A stretch of DNA of 64,000 nucleotides from Amorphophallus konjac (Eukaryota; Streptophyta; Magnoliopsida; Alismatales; Araceae), in NCBI GenBank assembly GCA_022559845.1, contig CM040125.1, positions 329,661,829-329,725,828 of the forward strand, given 5' to 3'. This document shows positions 11,808 to 23,038 of this stretch, one piece after another. Within the stretch, counting starts at the first letter, position 1. Each line of letters begins with the position of its first letter. The notes under the pieces were generated by a model, which worked only from the letters and a program-made list of their open reading frames with translations, ran no database searches and was not told the DNA's origin. The translations under genes were made by a program, and so were the position numbers.

Positions 11808-13772
11808 TGATGGGAATCGACGCCGAGCATGTACATTTTCTTTTGCATTTATGTCCTTTTAGTTTGTGTTCATATCCTTGGGAAAGTATGTACGCAAATG
11901 TACGGCTTTGTAAGCCAATGCGTCATTCCCTTAGATTGTGTGGGTTTTTGTGCAATTGTGTAGTAAGTCCAGATAGGGGGCCCTCAGCCCTTTCCCATTG
12001 GTCCATGTCATCCATGTGGGGCTGGTCAACCATCCTAGGTGGCCATCTAGAAGGGTTGAATGTCAATTGTCCACATGGGAGACAAAGGGGTCAAAATTTC
12101 AAAGGTTGGCCACCAACCTACCCCTTGGTCAAGGGGGCGCCCCCTTCCACTAGGATTATTTTATTTTTTTGTGTGTCATTCACACTTAATCCCAACCCTC
12201 CATCCCCCATCCCTAGATCCAAGGGTCTACAATTGATTAGATACATAGCATATAAAAGGTTGTATTTTCCATTTGTTAGCATTAATGAATAGAAAATTGT
12301 TGGAAAATCAAGAGTGCTTCTTGTACCCCTCCCCTCTCCCCTGGTGTTCATCTCCTCCAACCCCAAATTCTAGAGTGGTTCTATCTTCAATCCCCTCCCC
12401 TCTATCTCCGGTGATCATCTGTGCCGCCGCCGTCACCGTTCGTGCCGCCTTCGAGCCACCACGTAGCCATCATCAAGGTTCTGTCCTACTGGACAGAGGT
12501 GTCTTCCACGAATTCCTGATCTCCACCACGTTAAGATCTCACGCGGAAATTTTTAGGGTGTGTTCTTACCTTGAATCCCCACCTCCACCTAAATTTTCAC
12601 ATCCCAATTCCTTCATTTAGTAATTTTCCATTTTCATCCATGAATTTTATTAATTTCTGATCAGCCTTCTATCCAATTTTCAAAAATCGTGTTCTTCTTC
12701 ATCTACAGTGTTGTCTACCAGTTTCCAGATCCGACCACCCTCCAGTGTTAAATTCCTAACAAATCATAGCCTCCTCCAAACTTGTGAAAATAAATATTTC
12801 CTTCTTCCTTGTTCCATTTCCTACAACTTTTATGAAGAACATAACTTCAGATTCCGGCGTCTATCTATCGTTCAACGGCAGTTGTCAGACAAGTTCCCTG
12901 CTAATCTGAGAGCTCGGGTACTATACAACAGTAACCTTCAAAATTCTCCAATCAGAAGTACATGCCTGGTTATTTGTCTGTAATCCCATTGGGTTGAAGC
13001 CCTTCGAAGCATCATTCCAACGGCGCCGGTTTCGTCGCATTCCGACGTCGGGGCTGGTCGCAGAGAGCAATGTCGTCGGGTCGCGCGCTAAAAAATAGAA
13101 CTGGCAGATCCGCGGCCGGTTATTCCGACCGATGCCGATCGGAGCCGCCCGACCTCCGGCTGGCGAACCAGCGTGCCTCCACTCCAGGGAGCGCTCATCC
13201 AGGCATCCCCACTACAGCGGTGCCACCGGGTCCCACACGGCCCCTCCGGACAGCACGTGGGCCCCACCGTCACGAGTTCGGGTGTGGCCGAAGAGAAACG
13301 AGAAGCCGCCTGTCAACCCGAATTCGGTACTCCCGGGCCCATTTGTGTAGCCCTTTACCTCCCTGCGTGGAGTGGGCAGTAACTCATTGCTGTAATCTTC
13401 ATGTATTAATTGTTCTGGGAGCACGGTTTTTGGCCGGGCCCGTCTTCCCCACGCCGAGCGCGTGGAGGTATCGCATTCGCTCCCTTACTTGGCATCTTGC
13501 TTTATCTCATATATGCTTTATATGCCACTTCTAGAGAGCATGTTTTAGGACCTAGCTCGCTATATTTTTATATCACCGCTGCTGCGAGAGAGAGCGTTAC
13601 CATCCCGTGACCCGATCCGGGCACGAAAGTGCGAATTGACCACCCTAGCTCTTGCCGGTTTCTCAACCGTGCACGTCCGACGCTTACCTCGTTAAGGGAC
13701 AATCACGAGCTCACCTAGAGTCCTAGGACTGTATTCCTCATTCGAGTCGTGTCCGTGGTCCGTCCCGTATCA
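11808..13772 (+). repeat. Array B LTR1
   Basis: The LTR is 1965 bp with ends TGATG...TATCA and a TATA box (tataaaag) at 12251-12258 followed by a pyrimidine-rich leader. Its 5' part carries several bases unlike LTR2-4 (for example gagcatgtac against gaggacgtac near 11826), while its 3' half matches LTR2 and LTR3. ORFs inside it are not preserved as proteins and I do not call them. Confidence 0.92.
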
Positions 13773-14143
13773 ATTTGGTATCAAAGTGAGTTTGAGTCTA
13801 GGGTGTCAAAAAAAAGTGTCATTTAAGTCTAAGTGTCTAAGTCGGTCTAGGTGTCTCAAGTCTAAGTCGGTCCTAGGTGTTGCATTTGCATACCATTGTT
13901 CAGTATATCAAAAGGTGTTGTCTGAACGTTAGGCTACACCTATCTGGAAAGCCGCACACTTGTGCGAGTGATCTTCGGATCGATTAACTCCGCCACGTAC
14001 CGAGTCTTGGTTGTGTCTAGGTTGGTAGTCGAGTCAGCATTCCAACTTGCATTGTCGTTTAGAGTCATGTTTAGTCCATTGTCTAGTTGGTTTGTCTTGT
14101 CTCCACATGTTTGCATGTCCATCCTATAGTTCCCCGGTGTCCA
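13773..14143 (+). other. Array B leader with Met-tRNA-like primer-binding site
   Basis: tggtatcaaagtgag follows the LTR by three bases (13776; tggtatcaaagcgag in copies 2 and 3 at 18224 and 22671). It resembles the Met-tRNA PBS with one or two changes. The rest of the leader is rich in the short string aagtc(t/g)aagt/gtcggtctaggtgtc and shows no gene. The same leader precedes gag in copies 2 (18221-18592) and 3 (22668-23038). Confidence 0.7.
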
Positions 14144-15813
14144 ATGGACTCCAAGTCACCTAGGCCGTACCACTGGCGGTACGACACCCGTGGGCTTGGC
14201 AACCTTCCCATCCACTTCCATCGGCCCGAAGCCTCGGACTTTCATGGCTCCAAAGTCCCGAGTGACTACCTCAAGTGGGAAGCCGCCATGGACACGTATT
14301 TTGAGTGCTACACTATGTCCGATGCCACGTAAGCCAGCTTTGCCCAAAAGAGGCTTGTCCACGAAGCCGCCTGGAAATGGGAGAGTATAGAATGCATGAG
14401 GGAGGTTAGGATGCAACGGCCCATCGAGTCGTGGCATGAGATGAAGGGCGAGCTTAGAAAGGTCTACCTACCTGGCCCGGTCACCTTCAACCAACCCCGC
14501 CCCTTCACCTCCACCCAAGCACACCAAAGCACTCCCAATCAAGTGGGCCACACCTCTAACCAACCCCATCCATTCACCGCCAACCAATCCTACCCAAGCG
14601 CTTCAAAGCAAATGGGTCCTAGCCGGAAGCAAGAGGTCCCGCCTATAGCCAAACCTAGGTCCACACTCAGGCCTAGAGATGATGAGCAAGTCCACCACGA
14701 GCCCCTTACTCCAACCCGCACCTTTGCCGAAATCTTAAAAATGTTTACGGACCGGTTGGATAGGATGGATCGACACGTGCTCATATGGGCGGACTCCTAC
14801 CCGAGCCCAAGGAGGTCATAGCCGGTAGTCTTAATCCGGCCCCACATCTGGCATCCCCAAGCCCTCTCCCCATCATGGAGGTCCCTCCTTCATCCCCCAT
14901 GAGAGATCCAATGCTGCCACCCTCTCCTTCCGGGCTCTATTCGGAACCTTCTTCTTTGGAGCTACCAAAGCCCGATCCACCCGTGTTTCTAACGGGTATG
15001 CTATACATAGCCGAGCCGCTTCTTAGTTGGCTCAGGGATGGCTTGGTCCCACATCCCTTCCCGTCTATGGACCCTACCCTACGTTTGGTGTCCGTCAACT
15101 CCTACCACACAACTTTTCGGTCTAGTCACCATGTCGATACTTTGGATTACCTTATTATGGGATTAGATTCACAAGGAAAGTTGACGCATCTTTTGGCCCG
15201 AGGCTTTGACCAACCCGCTAGTCTTAGCTTCACCCATCCGGCCTTAGGGTCCATTACCTCCGTGTGCACCATGGGGTGTGTCATCACAGAGATTCTTCTA
15301 CTCCTCCCGATGCCGGCCGAGTCTGACTTCATTCCCTTTTGCCCAAGGGAGGAATCTTATTTTCTATACATGTCCGTCGTCCCACCGCTCAAAATGTATG
15401 ACGGTGATTATGAATTCTTAAATTGGGACCGAGTCATGGGGGAACCCACTTCATGGGGTCATACCTTCTTCGACCCTTTTGACCCCTTCACTAGTGAATC
15501 TCCCGAGCTTTCATACTCACTCCACTTCTTCCGCGGAGTTCACTATCCCACCTTTTCCACTCGGGCCAAGCAAACTCCACATAGTCATAGGTCCGAACCT
15601 TCATTTGGGGGTAATGAAAACTTTGGTTTCCCCAATCCATCTATACCACCCGCACCTCCCGGACTTCCCACATCCAAACCTAACGTCCATGATTGGTGCA
15701 TCGTAGGGTGTCTAGAAGTTCCCCATGACGTCAACCACCGGCTACGTCAAATGCATGCATGGCACACATTCGGGTGTCCTGGCCCGCCGTCATCCATGTA
15801 CGGGTCGGACTAA
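14144..15813 (+). pseudogene. Array B copy 1 gag-like polyprotein (in-frame TAA and a 1-bp deletion)
   Basis: The layout is that of copy 2: Gag domain, Pro-rich linker, conserved block, and GCPGPP-type end. The frame is opened at ATG 14144, stopped by the TAA at 14330-14332 shared by all copies, resumes in the same frame, and is then broken by a single-base deletion near 14771 (atcgacacg against atcgaacacg in copies 2 and 3). From 14785 the remaining 342 codons are open. The deletion is specific to this copy and therefore arose after the duplication or was not passed on. Confidence 0.85.
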
Positions 15814-16255
15814 CCATAGATTTGTCTAGAGTCATGCATGAGTCTGTTTCTTATTTGTGTGGTTTGCATATGTGTGTTAGTGCATGGTGAGTCTGCATGT
15901 GTCTTGTGTCAGCTCGTTGTCATTGTCTTATGAGTAAGAGGCGATTGGACTCAGTCGATGAGTATGGGATCGGTTCCATATCTACACCCGAATCTAGTCA
16001 CCTACAGGGACTCAGCGGTGATTCCTAGTGAGTCTTCGAGTCGCCACCTCCCCTTTTGAGAGTGCCCCCCCCCCCGGAGTGTCCACCTTTAGCCCATAGC
16101 AGCTTGTGCATATCAAGTATATATGGAATGAGCAGGTGACGGTCACTTGGAGTGGAGCATACCCGCGTTAATTAGCACGGTGACGGATCCGCCGGAGTAC
16201 CCGAGCACCCATACCCCTACTAGACGGGGTCGAGTTTCTCCCACCCGGGGAGAGT
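15814..16255 (+). other. Array B segment between gag stop and LTR (copy 1; same in copies 2 and 3)
   Basis: There is no gene. A poly-C run varies in length between copies (about 16067; shorter at 20514 and 24960) and accounts for most of the 1-2 bp difference in array period. The last 50 bp (ggggtcgagtttctccc, then cggggagag) are related to the chromodomain 3' end and polypurine tract of elements D and E, suggesting B lost the integrase C-terminus and chromodomain. Equivalent segments are 20264-20702 and 24710-25148. Confidence 0.65.
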
Positions 16256-18220
16256 TGATGGGAATCGACGCCGAGGACGTACATTTTCTTTTGCATTTAT
16301 GTCCTTTTAGTTTTTGTTCATATCCTTGGGAAAGTATGTACGTAAATGTACGGCTTTGTAAGCCAATGCGTCATTCCCTTGGATTGTGTGAGTTTTTGTG
16401 CAATTATGTAGTAGGTCCAGCTAGGGGGCCCTCAGCCCTTTCCCATTGGTCCATGTCATCCATGTGGGGCTGGTCAATCATCCTAGGTGGCCATCTAGAA
16501 GGGTTGAATGTCAATTGTCCACATGGGAGACAAAGGGGTCAAAATTTCAAAGGTTGGCCACCAACCTACCCCTTGGTCATGGGGGCGCCCCCTTCCACTA
16601 GGATTATTTTATTTTTTTGTGTGTCATTCACACTTAATCCCAGCCCTCCATCCCCCATCCCTAGATCCAAGGGTCTACAATTGATTAGATACAAAGCATA
16701 TAAAAGGTTGTATTTTCCATTTGTTAGCATTAATGAAGAGAAAATTGTTGGAAAATCAAGAGTGCTTCTTGTGCCCCTCCCCTCTCCCCTGGTGTTCATC
16801 TCCTCCAACCCCAAATTATAGAATGGTTCTATCTTCAATCCCCTCCCCTCTATCTCCGGTGATCATCTGTGCCGCCGCCGTCGCCGTTCGTGCCGCCTTC
16901 GAGCCGCCACGTAGCCATCATCAAGGTTCTGTCCTGCTGGACAGAGGTGTCTTCCACGAATTCCTGATCTCCACCACGTGAAGATCTCAAGCGAAAATTT
17001 TTAGGGTGTGTTCTTACCTAGAATCCCCACCTCCACCTAAATTTTCACATCCCAATTCCTTCATTTAGTAATTTTCCATTTTCGTCCATGAATTTTATTA
17101 ATTTCTGATCAGCCTTCTATCCAATTTTCAAAAATCGTGTTCTTCTTCATCTACAGTGCTGTCTACCAGTTTCCAGATCCGACCACCCTCCAGTGTTAAA
17201 TTCCTAACAAATCATAGCCTCCTCCAAACTTGTCAAAATAAATATTTCCATCTTCCTTGTTCCATTTCCTACAACTTTTATGAAGAACATAACTTCAGAT
17301 TCCGGCGTCTATCTATCGTTCAACGGCAGTTGTCAGACAAGTTCCCTGCTAATCTAAGAGCTCGGGTACTATACAACAGCAACCTTCAAAATTCGCCAAT
17401 CAGAAGTACATGCCAGGTTATTTTTCTGTAATCCCATTGGGTTGAAGCCCTTCGAAGTAGCATTCCAACGGCGCCGGTTTCGTCGCATTCCGACGTCGGG
17501 GCTGGTCGCAGAGAGCAATCTCGTCGGGTCGCGCGCTGAAAAATAGAACTGGCAGATCCGCGGCCGGTTATTCCGACCGATGCCGATCGGAGCCGCCCGA
17601 CCTCCGGCTGGCGAACCAGCGTGCCTCCACTCTAGGGAGCGCTCATCCAGGCATCCCCACTACAGCGGTGCCACCGGGTCCCACACGGCCCCTCCGTACG
17701 GCACGTGGGCCCCACCGTCACGAGTTCGGGTGCGGCCGAAGAGACGCGAGAAGCCGCCTGTCAACCCGAATTTGGTCCTCCCGGGCCCATTTGTGTAGCC
17801 CTTTACCTCCCTGCGTGGAGTGGGCAGTAACTCATTGATGTAATCTTCATGTATTAATTGTTCTGGGAGCACGATTTTCGGCCGGGCCCGTCTTCCCCAC
17901 GCCGAGCGCGTGGAGGTATCGCATTCGCTCCCTTACTTGGCATCTTGCTTTATCTCATATATGCTTTATATGCCACTGCTAGAGAGCATGCTTTAGGACC
18001 TAGCTCGCTATATTTTTATATCACCGCTGCTGCGAGAGAGAGCGTTACCGTCCCGTGACCCGATCCGGGCACGAAAGTGCGAATTGACCACCCTAGCTCT
18101 TGCCGGTTTCTCAACCGTGCACGTCTGACGCTTCCCTCGTTAAGGGACAATCACGAGCTCACCTAGAGTCCTAGGACTATATTCCTCATTCGAGTCGTGT
18201 CCGTGGTCCGTCTCGCATCA
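16256..18220 (+). repeat. Array B LTR2
   Basis: The LTR is 1965 bp with its TATA box at 16699-16706. The 5' third matches LTR4 where LTR1 and LTR4 differ, and the 3' half matches LTR1, including absence of the ~133-bp block found only in LTR4. It is nearly identical to LTR3. This mosaic is what an unequal crossover between the 5' and 3' LTRs of one element would produce. Confidence 0.92.
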
Positions 18221-18592
18221 ATTTGGTATCAAAGCGAGTTTGAGTCTAGGGTGTCAAAAAAAAAGTGTCATTTAAGTCTAAGTGTCTAAGTCGGTCTAGG
18301 TGTCTCAAGTCTAAGTCGGTCCTAGGTGTTGCATTTGCATACCATTGTTCAGTATATCAAAAGGTGTTGTCCGAACGTTAGGCTACACCTATCTGGAAAG
18401 CCGCACACTTGCGCGAGTGATCTTCGGATCGATTAACTCCGCCACGTACCGAGTCTTGGTTGTGTCTAGGTTGGTAGTCGAGTCAGCATTCCAACTTGCA
18501 TTGTCGTTTAGAGTCATGTTTAGTTCATTGTCTAGTTGGTTTGTCTTGTCTCCACATGTTTGCATGTCCATCCTATAGTTCCCCGGTGTCCA

Positions 18593-20263
18593 ATGGACTC
18601 CAAGTCACCTAGGCCGTACCACTGGCGGTACGACACCCGTGGGCTTGGCAACCTTCCCATCCACTTCCATCGGCCCGAAGCCTCGGACTTTCATGGCTCC
18701 AAAGTCCCGAGCGACTACCTCAAGTGGGAAGCCGCCATGGACACGTATTTTGAGTGCTACACTATGTCCGATGCCACGTAAGCCAGCTTTGCCCAAAAGA
18801 GGCTTGTCCACGAAGCCGCCTGGAAATGGGAGAGTATAGAATGCATGAGGGAGGTTAGGATGCAACGGCCCATCGAGTCGTGGCATGAGATGAAGGGCGA
18901 GCTTAGAAAGGTCTACCTACCTGGCCCGGTCACCTTCAACCAACCCCGCCCCTTCACCTCCACCCAAGCACACCAAAGCACTCCCAATCAAGTGGGCCAC
19001 ACCTCTAACCAACCCCATCCATTCACCGCCAACCAATCCTACCCAAGCGCTTCAAAGCAAATGGGTCCTAGCCGGAAGCAAGAGGTCCCGCCTATAGCCA
19101 AACCTAGGTCCACACTCAGGCCTAGAGATGATGAGCAAGTCCACCACGAGCCCCTTACTCCAACCCGCACCTTTGCCGAAATCTTAAAAATGTTTACGGA
19201 CCGGTTGGATAGGATGGATCGAACACGTGCTCATATGGGCGGACTCCTACCCGAGCCCAAGGAGGTCATAGCCGGTAGTCTTAATCCGGCCCCACATCTG
19301 GCATCCCCAAGCCCTCTCCCCATCATGGAGGTCCCTCCTTCATCCCCCATGAGAGATCCAATGCTGCCACCCTCTCCTTCCGGGCTCTATTCGGAACCTT
19401 CTTCTTTGGAGCTACCAAAGCCCGATCCACCCGTGTTTCTAACGGGTATGCTATACATAGCCGAGCCGCTTCTTAGTTGGCTCAGGGATGGCTTGGTCCC
19501 ACATCCCTTCCCGTCTATGGACCCTACCCTACGTTTGGTGTCCGTCAACTCCTACCACACAACTTTTCGGTCTAGTCACCATGTCGATACTTTGGATTAC
19601 CTTATTATGGGATTAGATTCACAAGGAAAGTTGACGCATCTTTTGGCCCGAGGCTTTGACCAACCCGCTAGTCTTAGCTTCACCCATCCGGCCTTAGGGT
19701 CCATTACCTCCGTGTGCACCATGGGGTGTGTCATCACAGAGATTCTTCTACTCCTCCCGATGCCGGCCGAGTCTGACTTCATTCCCTTTTGCCCAAGGGA
19801 GGAATCTTATTTTCTATACATGTCCGTCGTCCCACCGCTCAAAATGTATGACGGTGATTATGAATTCTTAAATTGGGACCGAGTCATGGGGGAACCCACT
19901 TCATGGGGTCATACCTTCTTCGACCCTTTTGACCCCTTCACTAGTGAATCTCCCGAGCTTTCATACTCACTCCACTTCTTCCGCGGAGTTCACTATCCCA
20001 CCTTTTCCACTCGGGCCAAGCAAACTCCACATAGTCATAGGTCCGAACCTTCATTTGGGGGTAATGAAAACTTTGGTTTCCCCGATCCATCTATACCACC
20101 CGCACCTCCCGGACTTCCCACATCCAAACCTAACGTCCATGATTGGTGCATCATAGGGTGTCTAGAAGTTCCCCATGACGTCAACCACCGGCTACGTCAA
20201 ATGCATGCATGGCACACATTCGGGTGTCCTGGCCCACCGTCATCCATGTACGGGTCAGACTAA
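18593..20263 (+). CDS. Array B copy 2 gag-like polyprotein (one in-frame TAA near the N-terminus)
   Basis: From ATG 18593 the frame is open except for TAA 18779-18781; from ATG 18845 it runs 472 codons. Visible parts: a Gag domain collinear with those of D and E (DYLKWEAAMDTYFECYTMSD before the TAA; ESWHEMKGELRKVYLP after it); a Gln/Pro/Ser-rich linker; a conserved block of unknown function (about 19537-19760, VNSYHTTF...GSITSVCTMG...ILLLLPM); an acidic FFDPFDPF segment; and a C-terminal Cys motif (HAWHTFGCPGPP). No zinc knuckle, protease or RT is seen. The TAA lies where D has Lys, so it is a probable nonsense mutation, unless it is read through. Because all copies share it, it predates the array. 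Confidence 0.75.
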
Positions 20264-20702
20264 CCATAGATTTGTCTAGAGTCATGCATGAGTCTGTTTC
20301 TTATTTGTGTGGTTTGCATATGTGTGTTAGTGCATGGTGAGTCTGCATGTGTCTTGTGTCAGCTCGTTGTCATTGTCTTATGAGTAAGAGGCGATTGGAC
20401 TCAGTCGATGAGTATGGGATCGGTTCCATATCTACACCCGAATCTAGTCACCTACAGGGACTCAGCGGTGATTCCTAGTGAGTCTTCGAGTCGCCACCTC
20501 CCCTTTTGAGTGTGCCCCCCCCGGAGTGTCCACCTTTAGCTCATAGCAGCTTGTGCATATCAAGTATATATGGAATGAGCAGGTGACGGTCACTTGGAGT
20601 GGAGCATACCCGCGTTAATTAGCATGGTGACGGATCCGCCGGAGTACCCGAGCACCCATACCCCTACTCGACGGGGTCGAGTTTCTCCCACCCGGGGAGA
20701 GT

Positions 20703-22667
20703 TGATGGGAATCGACGCCGAGGACGTACATTTTCTTTTGCATTTATGTCCTTTTAGTTTTTGTTCATATCCTTGGGAAAGTATGTACGTAAATGTACGG
20801 CTTTGTAAGCCAATGCGTCATTCCCTTGGATTGTGTGAGTTTTTGTGCAATTATGTAGTAGGTCCAGCTAGGGGGCCCTCAGCCCTTTCCCATTGGTCCA
20901 TGTCATCCATGTGGGGCTGGTCAATCATCCTAGGTGGCCATCTAGAAGGGTTGAATGTCAATTGTCCACATGGGAGACAAAGGGGTCAAAATTTCAAAGG
21001 TTGGCCACCAACCTACCCCTTGGTCATGGGGGCGCCCCCTTCCACTAGAATTATTTTAATTTTTTGTGTGTCATTCACACTTAATCCCAGCCCTCCATCC
21101 CCCATCCCTAGATCCAAGGGTCTACAAATGATTAGATACAAAGCATATAAAAGGTTGTATTTTCCATTTGTTAGCATTAATGAAGAGAAAATTGTTGGAA
21201 AATCAAGAGTGCTTCTTGTGCCCCTCCCCTCTCCCCTGGTGTTCATCTCCTCCAACCCCAAATTATAGAATGGTTCAATCTTCAATCCCCTCCCCTCTAT
21301 CTCCGGTGATCATCTGTGCCGCCGCCGTCGCCGTTCGTGCCGCCTTCGAGCCGCCACGTAGCCATCATCAAGGTTCTGTCCTGCTGGATAGAGGTGTCTT
21401 CCACGAATTCCTGATCTCCACCACGTGAAGATCTCAAGCGGAAATTTTTAGGGTGTGTTCTTACCTTGAATCCCCACCTCCACCTAAATTTTCACATCCC
21501 AATTCCTTCATTTAGTAATTTTCCATTTTCGTCCATGAATTTTATTAATTTCTGATCAGCCTTCTATCCAATTTTCAAAAATCGTGTTCTTCTTCATCTA
21601 CAGTGCTGTCTACCAGTTTCCAGATCCGACCACCCTCCAGTGTTAAATTCCTAACAAATCATAGCCTCCTCCAAACTTGTGAAAATAAATATTTCCTTCT
21701 TCCTTGTTCCATTTCCTACAACTTTTATGAAGAACATAACTTCAGATTCCGGCGTCTATCTATCGTTCAACGGTAGTTGTCAGACAAGTTCCCTGCTAAT
21801 CTGAGAGCTCGGGTACTATACAACAGCAACCTTCAAAATTCGCCAATCAGAAGTACATGCCTGGTTATTTTTCTGTAATCCCATTGGGTTGAAGCCCTTC
21901 GAAGCAGCATTCCAACGGCGCCGGTTTCGTCGCATTCCGACGTCGGGGCTGGTCGCAGAGAGCAATCTCGTCGGGTCGCGCGCTGAAAAATAGAACTGGC
22001 AGATCCGCGGCCGGTTATTCCGACCGATGCCGATCGGAGCCGCCCGACCTCCGGCTGGCGAACCAGCGTGCCTCCACTCCAGGGAGCGCTCATCCAGGCA
22101 TCCCCACTACAGCGGTGCCACCGGGTCCCACACGGCCCCTCCGTACGGCACGTGGGCCCCACCGTCACGAGTTCGGGTGCGGCCGAAGAGACGCGAGAAG
22201 CCGCCTGTCAACCCGAATTCGGTCCTCCCGGGCCCATTTGTGTAGCCCTTTACCTCCCTGCGTAGAGTGGGCAGTAACTCATTGCTGTAATCTTCATGTA
22301 TTAATTGTTCTGGGAGCACGGTTTTCGGCCGGGCCCGTCTTCCCCACGCCGAGCGCGTGGAGGTATCGCATTCACTCCCTTACTTGGCATCTTGCTTTAT
22401 CTCATATATGCTTTATATGCCACTGCTAGAGAGCATGCTTTAGGACCTAGCTCGCTATATTTTTATATCACCGCTGCTGCGAGAGAGAGCGTTACCGTCC
22501 CGTGACCCGATCCGGGCACGAAAGTGCGAATTGACCACCCTAGCTCTTGCCGGTTTCTCAACCGTGCACGTCTGACGCTTCCCTCGTTAAGGGACAATCA
22601 CGAGCTCACCTAGAGTCCTAGGACTGTATTCCTCATTCGAGTCGTGTCCGTGGTCCGTCTCGCATCA
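20703..22667 (+). repeat. Array B LTR3
   Basis: The LTR is 1965 bp with its TATA box at 21146-21153. It is almost identical to LTR2, with the same LTR4-like 5' part and LTR1-like 3' half, so the second array expansion probably copied an already recombinant unit. Confidence 0.92.
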
Positions 22668-23038
22668 ATTTGGTATCAAAGCGAGTTTGAGTCTAGGGTG
22701 TCAAAAAAAAAGTGTCATTTAAGTCTAAGTGTCTAAGTCGGTCTAGGTGTCTCAAGTCTAAGTCGGTCCTAGGTGTTGCATTTGCATACCATTGTTCAGT
22801 ATATCAAAAGGTGTTGTCCGAACGTTAGGCTACACCTATCTGGAAAGCCGCACACTTGCGCGGGTGATCTTTGGATCGATTAACTCCGCCACGTACCGAG
22901 TCTTGGTTGTGTCTAGGTTGGTAGTCGAGTCAGCATTCCAACTTGCTTGTCGTTTAGAGTCATGTTTAGTCCATTGTCTAGTTGGTTTGTCTTGTCTCCA
23001 CATGTTTGCATGTCCATCCTATAGTTCCCCGGTGTCCA

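Noticed and set aside
13070..13534. Arg/Pro-rich ORFs in the B LTRs (154 codons at 13070, 111 codons at 21833 and similar)
   Set aside because: Compositional ORFs in GC-rich LTR sequence; they are broken or shifted between the four LTR copies.
14156..14437. Minus-strand 93-codon ORFs opposite the B gag (also 18605-18886, 23051-23332)
   Set aside because: They are antisense shadows of the Gag frame.
16147..16821. 224-codon ORF spanning the end of the B internal region and LTR2 (also 20594-21268, and 178 codons at 25040-25576)
   Set aside because: It starts in the relic of the chromodomain end and runs through the LTR promoter and TATA box. It is kept in several copies only because the copies are recent, and it shows no domain character.
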